Program-made: the position numbers and the translations under genes | Part shown: in pieces, positions 1-11,917 of the stretch | Position numbering within the stretch: the stretch's first letter is position 1 | Layout: each line of letters starts with the position of its first letter | NCBI GenBank assembly: GCA_033964015.1 | Contig: CM066923.1 | Location: 7,863,978-7,927,977, forward strand | Source of the DNA: Scolanthus callimorphus | Lineage: Eukaryota > Cnidaria > Anthozoa > Actiniaria > Edwardsiidae | Direction of reading: 5' to 3' | DNA: 64,000 nucleotides | The notes under the pieces: model-generated | Seen by the model: the letters and a program-made list of their open reading frames with translations, nothing else | The model's database searches: none | What the model was told of the DNA's origin: nothing

Positions 1-900
1 ACAGCCACCTAGGATTTTTTTCTTTGCATTTTTACGTTTTCGAATTTTTTTTATCATTGAACCTTCTTGTGCAGAAAATTACGTACAAGTAAAATTTCCA
101 AAATTGTTTGGTTGGAGAAATAAAGTTATACTAGTTTATCATGTGGTGACTCTTGGCTGCCAGACTAGTTGTGAGGTTTTCGTACACAATTGTAGACAGC
201 TTACAGTCCCTACTTTGGCGAACGTCCGTGAAAACGAGCGCGTGAAAAGCCAGTGGATCCACCGAAGGCGCGAAAACGAACCGCATGGGAAAAACGTTCT
301 GCTTTTTTTTATTTGGCTTTTTTTGTACAACAACCTTTTCCCGCTCGCTTTAAGCAATTTTTTACCGAACTAATTCAGGTCGGAGGTGTGTTGGAGGTGT
401 GTCTGATAATATAAACATCCAATCCGAGTGAGAAAAATGGCATCACATTTCTACGTCAACGTCGCTATGTACGCCATCTTGTTTCGTGCTCTTTCCTCCA
501 AACATGAATTTCCAACAAGCTATCGAATTTGGTTTACTTAAGCTCGGATACCACCCGCCCGCGCGCCCTTAACACAGGATTTCAAAGTTCGCTTCACTCG
601 TAGGAAAAACACAGATGACGACTTGGCGTAAGTCTAGTAACTAAGAGATGTACATATGTATCATATGGTTGTAGTAAGTGAATTCACAGGGTATTGTTAA
701 AGTTTGAGTTTGGTTTGATCCTGTCACAGTAACTTTCAGCAGACACAATCAATGGAAAGAGTGTGTGTGTCTGTATGGGGACCGCCCTCCCACTCCTTGA
801 CCTCTCAGTGGGCCGTGAACTTAGTTTGAATTTGTCATTGATCTTATTAGCTTGGTTCAGAAGAGTAAGCCTAAAAAAATCACTCTTTTACCAAGGTTTA
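1..900. other. No gene recognised
   Basis: I see no supported gene here. The only repeat-like stretch is about 195-245, where the motif TTTGGCGAACGTCCGT matches the terminal arm of the inverted-repeat element at 38641-38826, so this is probably a decayed copy of that family. Confidence 0.5.
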
Positions 901-932
901 CAGGGGCGGATTTAGACCAGTGCAACCGACTT

Positions 933-1070
933 TTTTAATTGTTCCTTCTTAGTCGCTTTGATAGCTTCTAATTTATTTTATTCTTGTCTTCTACATTTAT
1001 TTTTAATTGTTCCTTCTTAGTCGCTTTGATAGCTTCTAATTTATTTTATTCTTGTCTTCTACATTTATTT
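933..1070. repeat. Two-copy 68-bp tandem duplication
   Basis: The unit starting TTAATTGTTCCTTCTTAG is repeated head to tail with a 68-bp period and essentially no differences, so the duplication is recent or an assembly artefact. Confidence 0.9.
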
Positions 1071-1121
1071 ATCCTATACGCTAAACATAATTTTCGACGT
1101 TATGTTTGCCGCTCTCAGTTA

Positions 1122-2712
1122 TAGACTAGACGAACTTTCGGAAAATAGTACTTCATGAGGCATTTTTTAGTAAAAGCTGGCAACAAGTGCCATCTTATGC
1201 GAAATTTTACGCTGAATCCGAATTTTTTGTTGCCAACGCAGATTTTGCATTTTAAGAGGTGAAATGACGTCATGATTGACAGCTGTCACACAAACCTCTA
1301 CAATGAATTTTTCGCCGATTTTTCTTTTCAAATTTTAACGGCCAGTGAAATTCAAATGTATAAGTGGCAATGTGATATTCAAAAAATGTATCTATATTAT
1401 GGGATAGGGTGATTGATGGGCGTAGAACGTCATCCAAAATGGCGGATCCAAGATGGCCGCCGTGCCGCCATTTTGGATATCTGTTGATTTTTTGAGGCCA
1501 TCACGTTCAAAGGCTAAACTTAAAAAATGAAAGACAAAACTTAAACGATTTTGCAATACATAAAAAGTAGCAACTGACGAATATGGTGGAAAGAGAATAA
1601 CATATAGGCAAATATATGATTGTTGTTAGTGAATTTAGGTAGGAAGCGCAATCCACAAAATTATAGCAACTTAGTCGTCCCTACTGTAAAAGTTCTCACT
1701 ATGACTATTGATTTCAAAGCCTATCACTGAGTCAAATACATCTACGACTATTGTTTTAAATGCATGCAGAATATTCCTCTTTCACACACAGGAATATAAT
1801 GATAAGAAAAGCAGGGATAAAGGGGGAAATCATTCTATGGCAATTTAGGCGTTGCTCCAGCTTTTTCCGAATTTTTTTTATAGCCTGGTGGTAGCAGCTT
1901 TGAACTTATAAGCAAAAGTAGCGAATGTAAGACTTGAATTTGTCCTCGGAGTAGCTTTCCTCTCTATGCTTGAAAGCCCTTTCCTATTCCAACCCCTTTC
2001 TTGTCTGAGGTTTCCTTTTGATGTTTTTGCTGGTCCCGAGGTTTCCGCTATTTTTCGATTATGCCACGAGGCAGCAGATTGCATGATCGTTGTGAACGAA
2101 CTTTTGATATAAGGACTTCAAAGGCACAGTTTTGTTGCCGGGACTAAGGATGATCATCGAAAAATGGTGATATCGTTTAGATCGTAAAATCAAGCGGCGG
2201 TGAATCTGATTCACCTTTTCATATTGATTTGGATTTTATATATTTAATATGGCTTCATTCGACCAGCAGCACTGCATTTCATAATGTGATACCTTGAATT
2301 CATTGTCAGGTATTTATTTCCGTGTCTTTTTGACTACCAGACGGATAGTTTCTAAAAAACAAATTTGACGATATGGCGGCCATCTTGGATCCGCCATTTT
2401 GAATATCACAGCAGCGCCATATCCGAATAATGCGACAATTTTTCGTATAGAACATTCTAAACTATCCTGTTCAAGTTAAATATTCGTTCGAATTTGAAAT
2501 ATAGCGACAAAACTATTTTAAGGGGTTCGCGAACAGCTGTCAATCATGATGACGTCATTTTCAACCATTAAAATGCAAAATCAGGGATGGCAACAAGAAA
2601 ATTCGGATTCAGCGTGAAAAATTACATAAGAAAACTCTTGTTGCCAGCTTTTACTAAAAAATACCTCATGCGCCTTAAATATTGCAATTTTCTGATATTT
2701 CGTCTAGTCTAT
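1122..2712. mobile_element. Foldback DNA element with ~340-bp inverted arms
   Basis: The left arm (about 1122-1465) and right arm (about 2371-2712) are diverged reverse complements. Shared blocks in order are TAGACTAGACGAA, TTTTTTAGTAAAAGCTGGCA, CGCTGAATCCGAATTTT, TTTTGCATTTTAA, GATTGACAGCTGT and GGCGGATCCAAGATGGCCG. The centre (1466-2370) has no convincing ORF. Long arms without a transposase indicate a non-autonomous cut-and-paste or foldback element. Confidence 0.8.
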
Positions 2713-5047
2713 TAGACTTTCCAGAATCATCTCAGTCTACGGAACAGTTCCATATTTGGCAATACCTTGTTCTGAGCCTCCATCTCATGCAGTGCCATTT
2801 TTGAAGCAGGAGCTTTCTATTTTCCAACTTTCTTGCGCCTATTTCATGGTCAGATTGCAACAACTGGCCAACTTATCTGTCTAGTAGCCTGCAAGTGATG
2901 TCAGAGGCCAGCCTTAACTGGTTCTGTTTTCGATTATATTCATAATTTCGGAACAAATCGTAGTCGAAGTGACTTCGGTGTTGAATTTCGGCATTGGCGC
3001 CAATTCCGTACACAACAAGACGTTCGAGAGCTGAAGGAAAAGACCTGTTTTTATCAGGGTTTCTTCACCGATCTCCAAATCAGGTAAGCCATTTACATTA
3101 AGGGTCTTAGTACTTCGATATGTAGGCGATCGACCCTATGCATTCGTCTCCTTCCATTAATATTTCTCGGGATTTGAAGTATTCACGACACGTCATGGCC
3201 ACTACCTCAGGTTCATGCTCTTCTTGTACTCTTTCGCGAGGCCTGGTTAGCTATTTGTTTACTCATTAGTGCTGAATACTCAGAATACTCCGCTGAATAC
3301 TTTTGCTACTTGTGTACAATGTTTTAACGGACTTGAAAACACATCGAAACGGAGGTTTCAACGAACAAGGGCGTCGAAGCATCGAAGGCATGACATTTGT
3401 TTTCTAAATTTCACTCGTTTTGTTTTGTAAGCTTTGTGAATCTAAAATCTTGCCGTGTAAAACATTTTCGTTGTTTCTGTTCTTTCTTTGTGCCACATAT
3501 AAAATGAGCTGCTCATCTATAGAAATCATTCTTAGATATAAGGGCTGGATCTAGGGTTTAACAAATAAAAATAAAATAAAAATAGGGTCAGCAAAGATGC
3601 CAACTCATGCTCAAAGCCCCATAATTTTCGCAGTACAACTAGATATTATTGTAGAACAGTTTTTTATTCGTGATTTTAAAATTTCCATCGTATATTTTTC
3701 TCGTGATTTACGTGTGCATACATTCTCTGTATTTTGCCGTTAATTCTTCTCACAAATCAGTAGCCTGGGTAGCCTACGAATGTATTGATTGAATTGTTCT
3801 GCTTCTCCTACAGGAACAGTGCCTTATAGCCTCATAGATCCCAACACATGATGGTCGTCTGCAGTACTATGTAGTCGGCCGGTCGCCTCCCAGACACAAC
3901 ATTCTTTGCATCTATGTTTTGCAGCGCTTGATGGGCGGCCTTTTAAGTTTTTGGTGAAGGAGGAACATCTGCTTTGCGTTTCCTCAAGACGCCGGTGGCC
4001 GTTTTAAAGCAGTGTACGAAGACCGCCGATGTTTGACTTTGAATTAATTATTCTTACTTAATTTGCATAATAAAACACGCAGCGTAATAATATTATTCCT
4101 AGTGAATCATTTATTCTAAAACTTATATTTGGGCGGGTTGGGTTAGAGAAAATCAATTTTAACCCCCTTTTTACAAATTATCTGTTTACTTTATTTGAAA
4201 CAAAGGAAAAACTAAAAGAGTTATGCATGGTTTAGCGTTGTTTTTGCAGCATGCATGCCGGAATGTTTGAATGTTTCATCCGTGCCTTTGAAATGTGCAC
4301 CACCGTTCGCACACACAACAAAAAGCTACAGAACGACGTGGTTTAGAATATTGCTCTTTATTTCAAAACGCGAAACCTTCATGAGTTCCCATCTCGTATA
4401 CAAATAGTTCAATGATAGGGGATTCGCATGGGACGTACGATGTTTATGTTGCGCGTTTATGACAAGGTGTACAAAAATCGGCTTTTGGCGCGAGCATGAA
4501 TTTTGCGGTTTCAGAATGTCTTTCATATTTTGAATAATATTTCGTCATATTTGTGGAGTTATGATAATCACATACATGTAACATAGTACCCAAGCAATAT
4601 ATAACAAATAGCTAATATGAATTTCTGTCGATTTAAACTAGTTCATGTGATATTCAGACCAAAAGTTCACAGACCTCATTCACTCGCAGATGCTAAATAC
4701 GGTGCATGTTGATTATGCACTAACAATTTCCCAGAGCGGCAAAGTTGTTCTTTCAAATTTCTCTTAGCGAAACCAAACTAGTCAGTCTAGCTATGCTCTG
4801 AATTTCAGCGTCTAACTCCTTTTATGACGACATGTACAAAAATGTTGAAGTTAAGTAAGCCAAAGCGGGTATCCGGCAAATCGTTGTCTCGATATAACGG
4901 TAAAGTTTAACAGCTCAACATAGTTTTCAGGAATTCAATTCACGAGCACGAGATAACTAGACCCTTGTAGTTAATTACCATGCAAAATTATTTTCGCAAA
5001 TCAACATAGATGAGCGTACGAGCCCATGTTGTTGTTGATGTATTTTT
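2713..5047. other. No gene recognised; one duplicated coding-like patch
   Basis: At 2733-2803 the plus strand repeats, in inverse orientation, a patch of the ORF at 5048-5323 and keeps its reading frame before a stop. A splice-donor-like AATCAG/GTAAGC lies at about 3086 but no coding exon can be defined around it. Nothing else is recognised. Confidence 0.4.
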
Positions 5048-5323
5048 CTAAACAATCTCCGCTTCTGTGATTTTATCAAAGCGTCGGCCGTTGTCATGGA
5101 AAATGGGCTGCATGAAATAGAGGCTCAGAACAAGGTATTGCCAAATATGGAACTGTTCCGTAGACTGTCTGTCGTTTTGCATAATCTCCGTTGCGAGCGA
5201 GCGCCGAATTTCATCGATTGATCTTCGACAAGCCAACGACGGCGTTCGTTGCCGCCGAGAGATGATACTATATTTAGCGACTTTGTTGCTCCTATTGCAT
5301 GCTAAAAATAGTAATTCAAGCAC
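5048..5323 (-). CDS. Unidentified small ORF, partly duplicated at 2733-2803
   Basis: This is a 91-codon open frame starting with Met, basic in its first half (NRSNKVAK, SRRQRT, DEIRRSL) and more hydrophobic around QFHIWQYLVLSLYFMQ. I recognise no domain. The argument for coding is that about 70 bp of it recurs inverted at 2733-2803, where the residues QSTEQFHIWQYLVLSL are kept, mostly with substitutions rather than indels. It lies inside the possible element 901-6518, so it may be a transposon-borne gene, an exon of a longer gene, or a chance ORF in a repeat. Confidence 0.3.
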   Translation of the reverse strand: MLELLFLACNRSNKVAKYSIISRRQRTPSLACRRSIDEIRRSLATEIMQNDRQSTEQFHIWQYLVLSLYFMQPIFHDNGRRFDKITEAEIV

Positions 5324-5655
5324 CCGTTGCTGGGGGTCTTGTTACTATTTTTGGTGAAACGGCTCCTGTACACTCCTGTCAGGCGACTAAAAATAACTTT
5401 TTGCCAGACGTATTGAAACAGTTAACCAATCAGAATGGAGCACACACTGGCCTAGCGATCGTGCCTAGCTAGCTACTGTTTGCGTCGCCTGTGAAAATGG
5501 ATTCTAACGCGGGAAAGAGTCATGGATCTTCTCCGCGAATTTTCTCTGCTCGGTGATGTTGAAAGAAAATCTCAACATTCTTTGATGAAAATACAACACA
5601 AATGCACTGTGTAGTCACACAATACATTCGTGCGATGAGTTTGAAGAGTTATTCC

Positions 5656-5684
5656 CTGCGAGCAGTGATTTCCTCTGCTCGCAG
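5656..5684. repeat. 10-bp perfect hairpin
   Basis: CTGCGAGCAG and CTGCTCGCAG are exact inverse copies separated by 9 bases. A plus-strand donor-like GTGAGT follows at about 5743, but no coding frame supports an exon. Confidence 0.6.
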
Positions 5685-6528
5685 GTAGAAGAGTTACAGT
5701 TTCCAAAGCCAAAAAGGCGCCTAGAAAAGCATTTCTGCGTGAGGTGAGTTACAGAGCATCTTTTCCTAATATCAAATCCGGCTGAGTATGACTATGAAGT
5801 TTAATTTATTTCAGTTAAATTGTTTGAACACAGCTTGACATGACTGGAGATTATAAGCTATTCATGTTCTGGCCTTTTTCCTTCAAGTAATAGAAGCATG
5901 CAACCACAATTATTCTCATATCATTGAATAATCAATTTTAGACAGCATAATGTAAATTTGCGCTTTCCGCTGTATTCCAATAAATGATCGTTTAGCCGAT
6001 TTAGGATTGCCGGGATTGCATTTTTATCCTTTGCGCGGTGAAGTTACAAATTGATTGGTTGAAATGTAGGGCGTCTGCGAAAAAAAAGTGCAGTCAACAG
6101 TGAATGCATGATTCATATCATTGAATCCACTAAAAATCCCTGAGTGAGTTTGGAACTCACGACGACCTTGATTGTTAGAAATTTGCATGCAATGAAACAT
6201 AGATTTCTATAGATGCTCGTACTACAGGCTAGGGAGATATTTGTTGACAACTAGTAACCCAGTGCACTATCGAAAACCACGCGCGGGCAAACGCGTTTGT
6301 TGGAGGTATTTTCTAAAACTCCAACATGTATACGCTTAGCGTGCTTGCAGGCTGTACTGAGTGTTTTATCGCGGAAAACCCGGTCCGTTCGATGATCTAA
6401 AAAGTAGATTAACCTGTCTGTTGTATACTTCCATGCCAACTGTATCCCGACCAAAAAAAAATTTTTCATAGTTATCAATGATTGCGCTACGGTCAGATTT
6501 TTTCCTAAATCCGCCCTGGTTAAGTATT

Positions 6529-6787
6529 CAATAGTCCAGTTTCGAATTCTCTACTCTACCGTTGAATAGGCATCGACGGCGCATGAATACAGTGGGAGCC
6601 TCAGTTTGAAGTAGAAAACGTAGTGAATACCGACGAGAACTGATTAAGCTTGAATGGAGACAATAGACAAAACGTTTTGGACTCGTTTGTATTCACAACA
6701 TTCGGGTTCAAATCGAGGCTCCCACTGTATTTATGCGCCTTTGATGCCTATTCAGCGGTAGATTAGAGAATTCGAAACTGGACTATT
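6529..6787. mobile_element. Palindromic MITE, ~260 bp
   Basis: The ends AATAGTCCAGTTTCGAATTC and GAATTCGAAACTGGACTATT are inverse copies, and the arms extend about 85 bp through ATAGGCATC and CAGTGGGAGCCTC. The terminal TAGTCCAG is also the end of the 3.9 kb element at 56018-59888, so the two may share a transposase source. Confidence 0.85.
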
Positions 6788-7117
6788 TAGCAACATTTTG
6801 TTTAAGTATTTCACTTCCAAAACCACAAAAAAAAAATATATACTTTACAACGTTCTGAGTGTTGGGCCCTACCTAAATACAGAGTGATCAAAATTACCAT
6901 AGTACAACAATTATTATATATTTATAACAAAATACCAATAATACCAAGTTTTTATAATATCCAATCCAGGGCTCGAATTAATAAATGAAAGGTTGCACTT
7001 ATTCGTGAGTTTAAAACGCAAAAAGAAAGATTTTCGTCGCACAATTGAGGGCAAATTTGTTTACCTTCAAAACTAGTCGATATTTTGTGACTAACTGATT
7101 TATTTTTGGCGCAAAGT

Positions 7118-7256
7118 CAGGGGCAGATTTAGGGGGCAGAGGCCCCCCTTTTGCGGGAGATTTTCCAATACATTTACTGTATTTGCTGAAGGAAATTGGC
7201 GAATTTTCGTCCCATGTTTTTACCTCCCCTTTCTGAAACTCCTGGATCCGCCGCTG
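7118..7256. mobile_element. hAT-like MITE with 5-bp target duplication
   Basis: It begins CAGGGGCAGATTTAGG and ends CCTGGATCCGCCGCTG, flanked by exact AAAGT repeats (7113-7117 and 7257-7261). The interior block TACATTTACTGTATTTGCTG is shared with copies at 28795, 33795 and 49716. The 5-bp duplication fits the hAT subgroup usually called hAT5. Confidence 0.85.
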
Positions 7257-7428
7257 AAAGTGGAAAATTCTGGTCGCTTTTGCGAATGACACGGTTGCGA
7301 TTTCGAGCTCTGACATCCAATATCCAATATCATGTTTATTATATTTTAAATTATATTCAGCACAACTTTGTTTGGATGCGGTGTAAAGAAAAACAACAGA
7401 AAGCAAACACAAAAAATAGCGTACTTAC

Positions 7429-7698
7429 ACTGGACATTGACTATGATCTCTTTGCTTATTGGTTGCTTTTGAGGATCATTGATGACTTGACATTCGTAGG
7501 TCCCTCTCTGTACCCTTGTAATGGATGGAATGTTTAGTGTAACATTTGATTTCCCTTTCACCATTATACGTCCATCTGTTTTCCATATCCATGTGATGTG
7601 AGGTTCTGGACGTCCTGTCGCTGCACATGGAACCTTCAAGGTTTTACCCTCTGCTATATCATATGGGCTACTGAATGAGGAAATGAAGGTAGGAGCAA
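7429..7698 (-). CDS. Ig domain exon (I-set), phase 1-1
   Basis: This 270-bp minus-strand exon encodes one complete 90-residue Ig domain. Canonical marks are present: the B-strand Cys in KVPCAATG, the C-strand Trp in ITWIW and the F-strand RGTYECQV. The acceptor is ...AACTTTCAG before 7698 and the donor is GTAAGT after 7429. Both boundaries fall after the first codon base, the standard for shuffled extracellular domains, so it can follow the V-type exon at 11918-12295 in frame. NVT is a possible N-glycosylation site. Together they would form the ectodomain of a secreted or membrane Ig protein. No stalk, membrane or tail exon was found further 3', so the 3' end probably lies beyond the window or was lost. 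Confidence 0.8.
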
Positions 7699-7912
7699 CT
7701 GAAAGTTCAAACAAAATACTGTAATTTCAATAACTGCATTCCTTGGTGAAACACTAAGCAGAATCCTACGTGATTTTACATGATCCATCCCGCCCCACGG
7801 AAGGGTGTTCGAATTACCCCCCCCCCCCTTCCCCCCATGAATTTCCGATTTGGTTACTTGTTTGTGACCCCCGCGATGAGCGAAGTTGACCTTAGACTTT
7901 AACGTGTTCCGA

Positions 7913-9129
7913 CCCGGGAGGGGGGGGGGGGGGGGGGGGACTCCCATATTTTTTGGTCGGGGATGATCGTCGTATCTTTTAGGGGTTAAAATCACGGTGG
8001 TTTGGTCTCTTTTAGGAGTGATTTTGATCTTCAATAAATTTTAGGGAGATTGGTATCTTTAAGAGCCGAAACTGTGTCCAAATTGTTTTTTCCCATGATG
8101 GTGCTTCTAAAAACACTGTAAGAAAGAGAGATTATTCGATGAGAAGACGATAAATTAGAAACAAACACGGAAATTTCTTGATGGGTATCTTTTTACCCGT
8201 TACCTGTGTTCTTCGCGCCTACTTGGCACATAAAGCCTCACCTTTTAGGGACCGGTCATTATTTATCGCCTGGGGGGAGGGGGGGGGCAGATGATTTTTG
8301 GGGGGATCACTCCATTTGGGGCGAGCGATAGGGGGGATCTCTCAAAACCTGAAGCCCTGAAAGGGGGGACCACAAGAAATTTTCTAAGTAGTTATTCCAG
8401 CAACTTCTCTAACATTTGCATTTTTCTACCTCACTGCACTCAATACATAATAAAAATTTCGGCGCGCTTCGCGCGCAGAAACAATATCATCTAATATAGT
8501 CTTTTGCAACTCGCGCAACGAAGACACTACCTTCGCAACGTCCACAAGAACAACTGTTCTACCAAACTCTACAAAAAATGCCCTGCAGTGATAGGCCTGG
8601 CGGGCAGTCACTTTGTTCGAAAGAAGAGTAAGCGTGTGTTCGACGTTACAGGCATAGAAATTCGTCATTTGGGCCGCGCTTCACGCAAATGAATAATAAT
8701 AGTTTCGGCGCGGCGCGCATGAATAATAAAAACTACAGGATTTGTTTACTATACACATCAAAATTTGGGCGCGCTTCGCGGCGCAAGGAAAAAAATGTGA
8801 TCCCCTTTATCTGAATACTGTCTTCTACAAGGGTGGGGGGGGGATCACGAAAACGTTTAAATGCTCTGAGGGGGATCACGTTAATCATTGTACTTATAGA
8901 GGGAGGATCACTGCATTTTGACCTTGTATTACCCAAAATCCTCTGACCCCCCGCCCCCCCCCCCCCCCCCCCCCACCCAGGCGCTAAATAATGACCGGCC
9001 CCTTAGGGATATCTTTTAGGGTAATAAATTTTTTGACCCACGCCATGGCCCGCCATGTTTGGTATCTTTTAGGGGTGAAACTGAAAATTTCCGACGATCA
9101 TCCCCGACTAAAAAATATGGGAGTCCCAT
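7913..9129. mobile_element. G/C-tract foldback element, copy A, host of another MITE
   Basis: The left arm is CCCGGG plus a long G run, then ACTCCCATATTTTTTGG, CGGGGATGATCGTCG and TATCTTTTAGGGG. The right arm carries the inverse (ATCTTTTAGGGG, GACGATCATCCCCGAC, ATATGGGAGTCCC). It is the longest copy because a second element (8248-9002) sits inside it. Its right G/C tract is missing, so this copy is worn at that end. Confidence 0.75.
8248..9002. mobile_element. PIF/Harbinger-like MITE with TTA target duplication
   Basis: The ends GGGACCGGTCATTATTTA and TAAATAATGACCGGCCCC are inverse copies flanked by TTA on both sides (8245-8247, 9003-9005). GG-rich ends plus a 3-bp TTA duplication are the hallmarks of PIF/Harbinger elements. 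A second, diverged copy is at 13727-14356; both carry an internal segment with CGGCGCGCTTCG. There is no transposase. Confidence 0.8.
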
Positions 9130-9814
9130 AGAGATCTGTATACGGATTCGTTTTGATACACTTTCGAGAGCGTTTCCAAAGTTATACGGATTCGATGAAA
9201 CGATCAGCGTGTTCGTGTCGACGGAAGCCCTAACCGTATCAAAAAGTATACGGATTCAAACGAAACCGCGTTTAATTGCAGTTTTAGCCAATTTATTGTC
9301 ACCTCTTACTCTTACTATATGTTCTGGAAGTCTCAGGCTCTTACCAATTGTCCTTCTAATCTGCGAAAATGTCTGGCCCTCCCCTAGACGGGAGCAAAAA
9401 CGTCACAACGGTTTGTTTTTACCACGGAGTCGTGGGAGCGTACCTGCCGTGGATTTCAGGCCGAATCGACGAGGCTGAAAAGATTCGCATTTATATCATT
9501 CAGAGAGGGTTGTTATCCACGAAAAAGATAAACAAGAAAGCTGAATAGTTGTACTTTTATTCTGTGTGGTTTGTTTGAGCAAGCGACAATGATTTTTGGA
9601 CAAAAATCGAGGGAAATTTGTGGATCGCTGAGCGTTCGGAATTTTGCAGTTTGCAGTTTGAACTCGGAGTTCGCCCAAGGATCCTGGGGAGCCTGTGGAA
9701 ATATGTGATTAATTTATTGTAGAAAGCGTGAACGTCTTTTCAACGAAAAACAAACATTTACGCAAAACTGAGAGCGTTTCCGTCTCGGTACGAGAAATAC
9801 GGTTTGCAAACCAT

Positions 9815-9946
9815 CTGGAATTTCCTAGGCCTTTGACCCCCCCCCCCCCCCCCCCCCCCCGCCCCTGCTGGAATTTCCAAACCCTTCCGTGGGGGAGGGG
9901 GGGAGGGGGATGGATAAATTCTGGAACCACACAATTTCTGGAACCT
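9815..9946. mobile_element. Poly-C short element, partial copy
   Basis: It contains a run of about 30 C, then GGAATTTCCAAACCCTTCC and a terminal TTCTGGAACCACACA that matches the ends of the element at 24087-24266. The left terminus is not recognisable. Confidence 0.55.
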
Positions 9947-9984
9947 ATATACATGTATCTCTGTATACGGTTCCTGAAATAAAG

Positions 9985-10005
9985 TTGTCTGTCTGTCTGT
10001 CTGTC
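9985..10005. repeat. (GTCT)5 microsatellite
   Basis: A short run of GTCT repeats follows AAAGTT. Confidence 0.85.
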
Positions 10006-10238
10006 ATTTTAAGCTACATTATGATAAGCTACATGTAATGCGCGCTCTGATTGGGCCAATTGTGCTCTATTTCAACGGTAAAGTATTGGTTCTCTCATGC
10101 TATATCATAAAAGCAGGAGCACAACTTGCTATGACTTTATCGGTAAAAAAGAGCAATTGTGATGTCAAGAGAGACACTCAAAACGTGGGGGAGAAAAAGG
10201 CACCCCTTTCTTGAAAAAATGCATGTACTAAATACGCG

Positions 10239-10469
10239 TTACCACTGTATGCATTGCTATGCGACCTCAAAATTCAATGTTGCGATAGGCGATTTTTAGC
10301 CGTCAATCAAATCAAAACGCTGGATTCGGCTGCTTCAGTGGGTCGATATTGATTGCAAAATCTAACCTATCCTTCCCTTGAATGTTTAACTTTCTGTTAA
10401 AAAAAATTGAAATTAAAATTTTCTTGCGTAAAATCGCCAGAGGTCGCGTAGCAATGCATACGGTGGTAA
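10239..10469. mobile_element. Palindromic MITE (TTACCAC ends)
   Basis: Left TTACCACTGTATGCATTGCT and right AGCAATGCATACGGTGGTAA are inverse copies around an AT-rich centre. A solo right half with the same ATAGCAATGCATACGGTGGTAA core lies at about 11375-11450. Confidence 0.8.
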
Positions 10470-11374
10470 AAGCTCCAAAACGTAGCGCAATATTGAAACC
10501 CTTTTCACGGTAAACAACAAAAGCCCCTACTTTTTTTTAAGCAGAATCTAGTGATTTGCTACACTTTTATATTGTGAAATTCGCAAATTGCTACCCTTTT
10601 ATATTCGTGAAATTTGCTACCCTTTTATATAATTTATTTAGTATCTATTTTGCAAATAAAATCCTCAAAACCTTTCGTCGCTGCACGACTCTGTCAAATA
10701 CGGAAAATATTTTCTCCCAAAATTGTAATTAGTTTACATAACAATGTACATGTAGACAAACTTCAAAATAGGTAGGTGCTGGATCCATTCTAAAAATGTT
10801 ACACATGTATGTAACTTTTTTGATCTATGTGCGCTAGAAGTAATGTCCCTGGTATTGACATTGTTTTTATGAGCTGTGCAGCTTTCAGTAAGATGTTGGA
10901 ATCATGCATTGAAACTATTGATGTAATACAATGGAACTCTTAGCTTGAGTATCACCAAACTGATGGCCTCCAGAGACCAAAGATCAACCAACTCCAAAAC
11001 GTTGACAAGCAAATCCACAGAGAGCAAACAACGGCGAATGATGCGCATGAAGTTTTGTTTCCAAACAATACTGATTTATTTCGGCATGGGAAGGCGATTT
11101 CCTAGCCATTATCCAACACCATCAACAACCCGTAAATTTAAATGCATACGTCTTTTATCTTTCCGTTTCCCGCCGTCACAGAGTGACGGGTCCTTTTCTG
11201 GCTTTTGCTTATTTGAATAAGTAAAAATCCTTGAATATCTCTTGAACCAAGAGTGCTATCAACGTCAAGTAAACAGCATTCTTCTTTATTCTGAATGGGC
11301 GATCAAATAAGCCATTGACATTTCAGCCTTGAGGGGCACATTAATTATCCTTTGGTTTCCTAGTGCCTGTTTAA
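10470..11374. other. No gene recognised
   Basis: An open frame runs on the plus strand from 10945 to 11220, but its composition is biased and it has no domain, so I treat it as chance. About 10545-10632 repeats TTTGCTACxCTTTTATAT three times imperfectly. Confidence 0.5.
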
Positions 11375-11559
11375 CTTTCTGTCCTGTTTCTGTTCAAAAT
11401 TGGCATTCAAATTTCTTGCAAGGTCGCATAGCAATGCATACGGTGGTAATTGATCAAATGTTGCTTTAGGTGTATACAAGGTGGCTTAGGTTGACTTTTG
11501 GTATGAATCTCATCTTGTAATTGGCTAGTAAACAAATGTTTGGGCTAATCATACGCCGA

Positions 11560-11775
11560 TTGCGTTTGACTGTTTAACCCTAACAGTTCGCAAGTTACGT
11601 TTGAACGTTTGAAAGTTGCGTTGTGAGAAAATGAAGTGAGACGTTTCCAAGGGCAACCGCCATGTTTATTTTTCACTGACCAATCAGAGAGGGCAGAACG
11701 TTCCATCCTAGAAACGCAACGTTCCAACGTTCAAACATAACGTACGAACTGTTAGGGTTAAACAGTCAAACGCAA
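11560..11775. mobile_element. Palindromic MITE (TTGCGTTTGAC ends)
   Basis: TTGCGTTTGACTGTTTAACC and its inverse GGTTAAACAGTCAAACGCAA bound the element. The arms continue through CTAACAGTTCG and ACGTTTGAACGTT. No clear target duplication was found. Confidence 0.85.
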
Positions 11776-11917
11776 CCGGCTGTAAGACAGCATTTATTCT
11801 AGCTTGCCTGGGTAGTCTGTCTCATGTATGGTAAGTGGTCCCAAACCTGTGCACTTTTAAGCATAATATCATTAGTAATTTATTAATATTGTAGATGAAT
11901 ATTTTCTTTATTTGTAC

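Larger units (their letters stand above)
901..6518. mobile_element. Possible large hAT-like element (5.6 kb), ends only
   Basis: The left end CAGGGGCGGATTTAG at 901 is matched in inverse orientation by CTAAATCCGCCCTG ending at 6518. The flanks are GTTTA (896-900) and GTTAA (6519-6523), a four-of-five match to a 5-bp target duplication. The same kind of end with exact 5-bp duplications occurs at 7118, 33795 and 49716. No transposase is recognisable inside, so this is a non-autonomous element, a heavily invaded one, or two unrelated ends. The interior holds a 68-bp tandem duplication, a long-inverted-repeat element (1122-2712) and a small ORF (5048-5323). Confidence 0.4.
7699..11917 (-). other. 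Intron between the two minus-strand Ig exons, full of MITEs
   Basis: No exon is recognised in this 4.2 kb stretch. It contains the G/C-tract foldback (7913-9129) with a Harbinger-like MITE inside, a (GTCT)n microsatellite, and MITEs at 9815-9946, 10239-10469 and 11560-11775 that are listed separately. Between 9130 and 9814 I see nothing recognisable. Confidence 0.6.

Noticed and set aside
7654..8034. Pro-rich 126-codon ORF
   Set aside because: The proline and glycine runs come from G/C tracts of the foldback element and from the Ig intron.
10945..11220. 91-codon ORF
   Set aside because: No domain, no splice context and biased Ser/Thr/Arg composition; likely chance.
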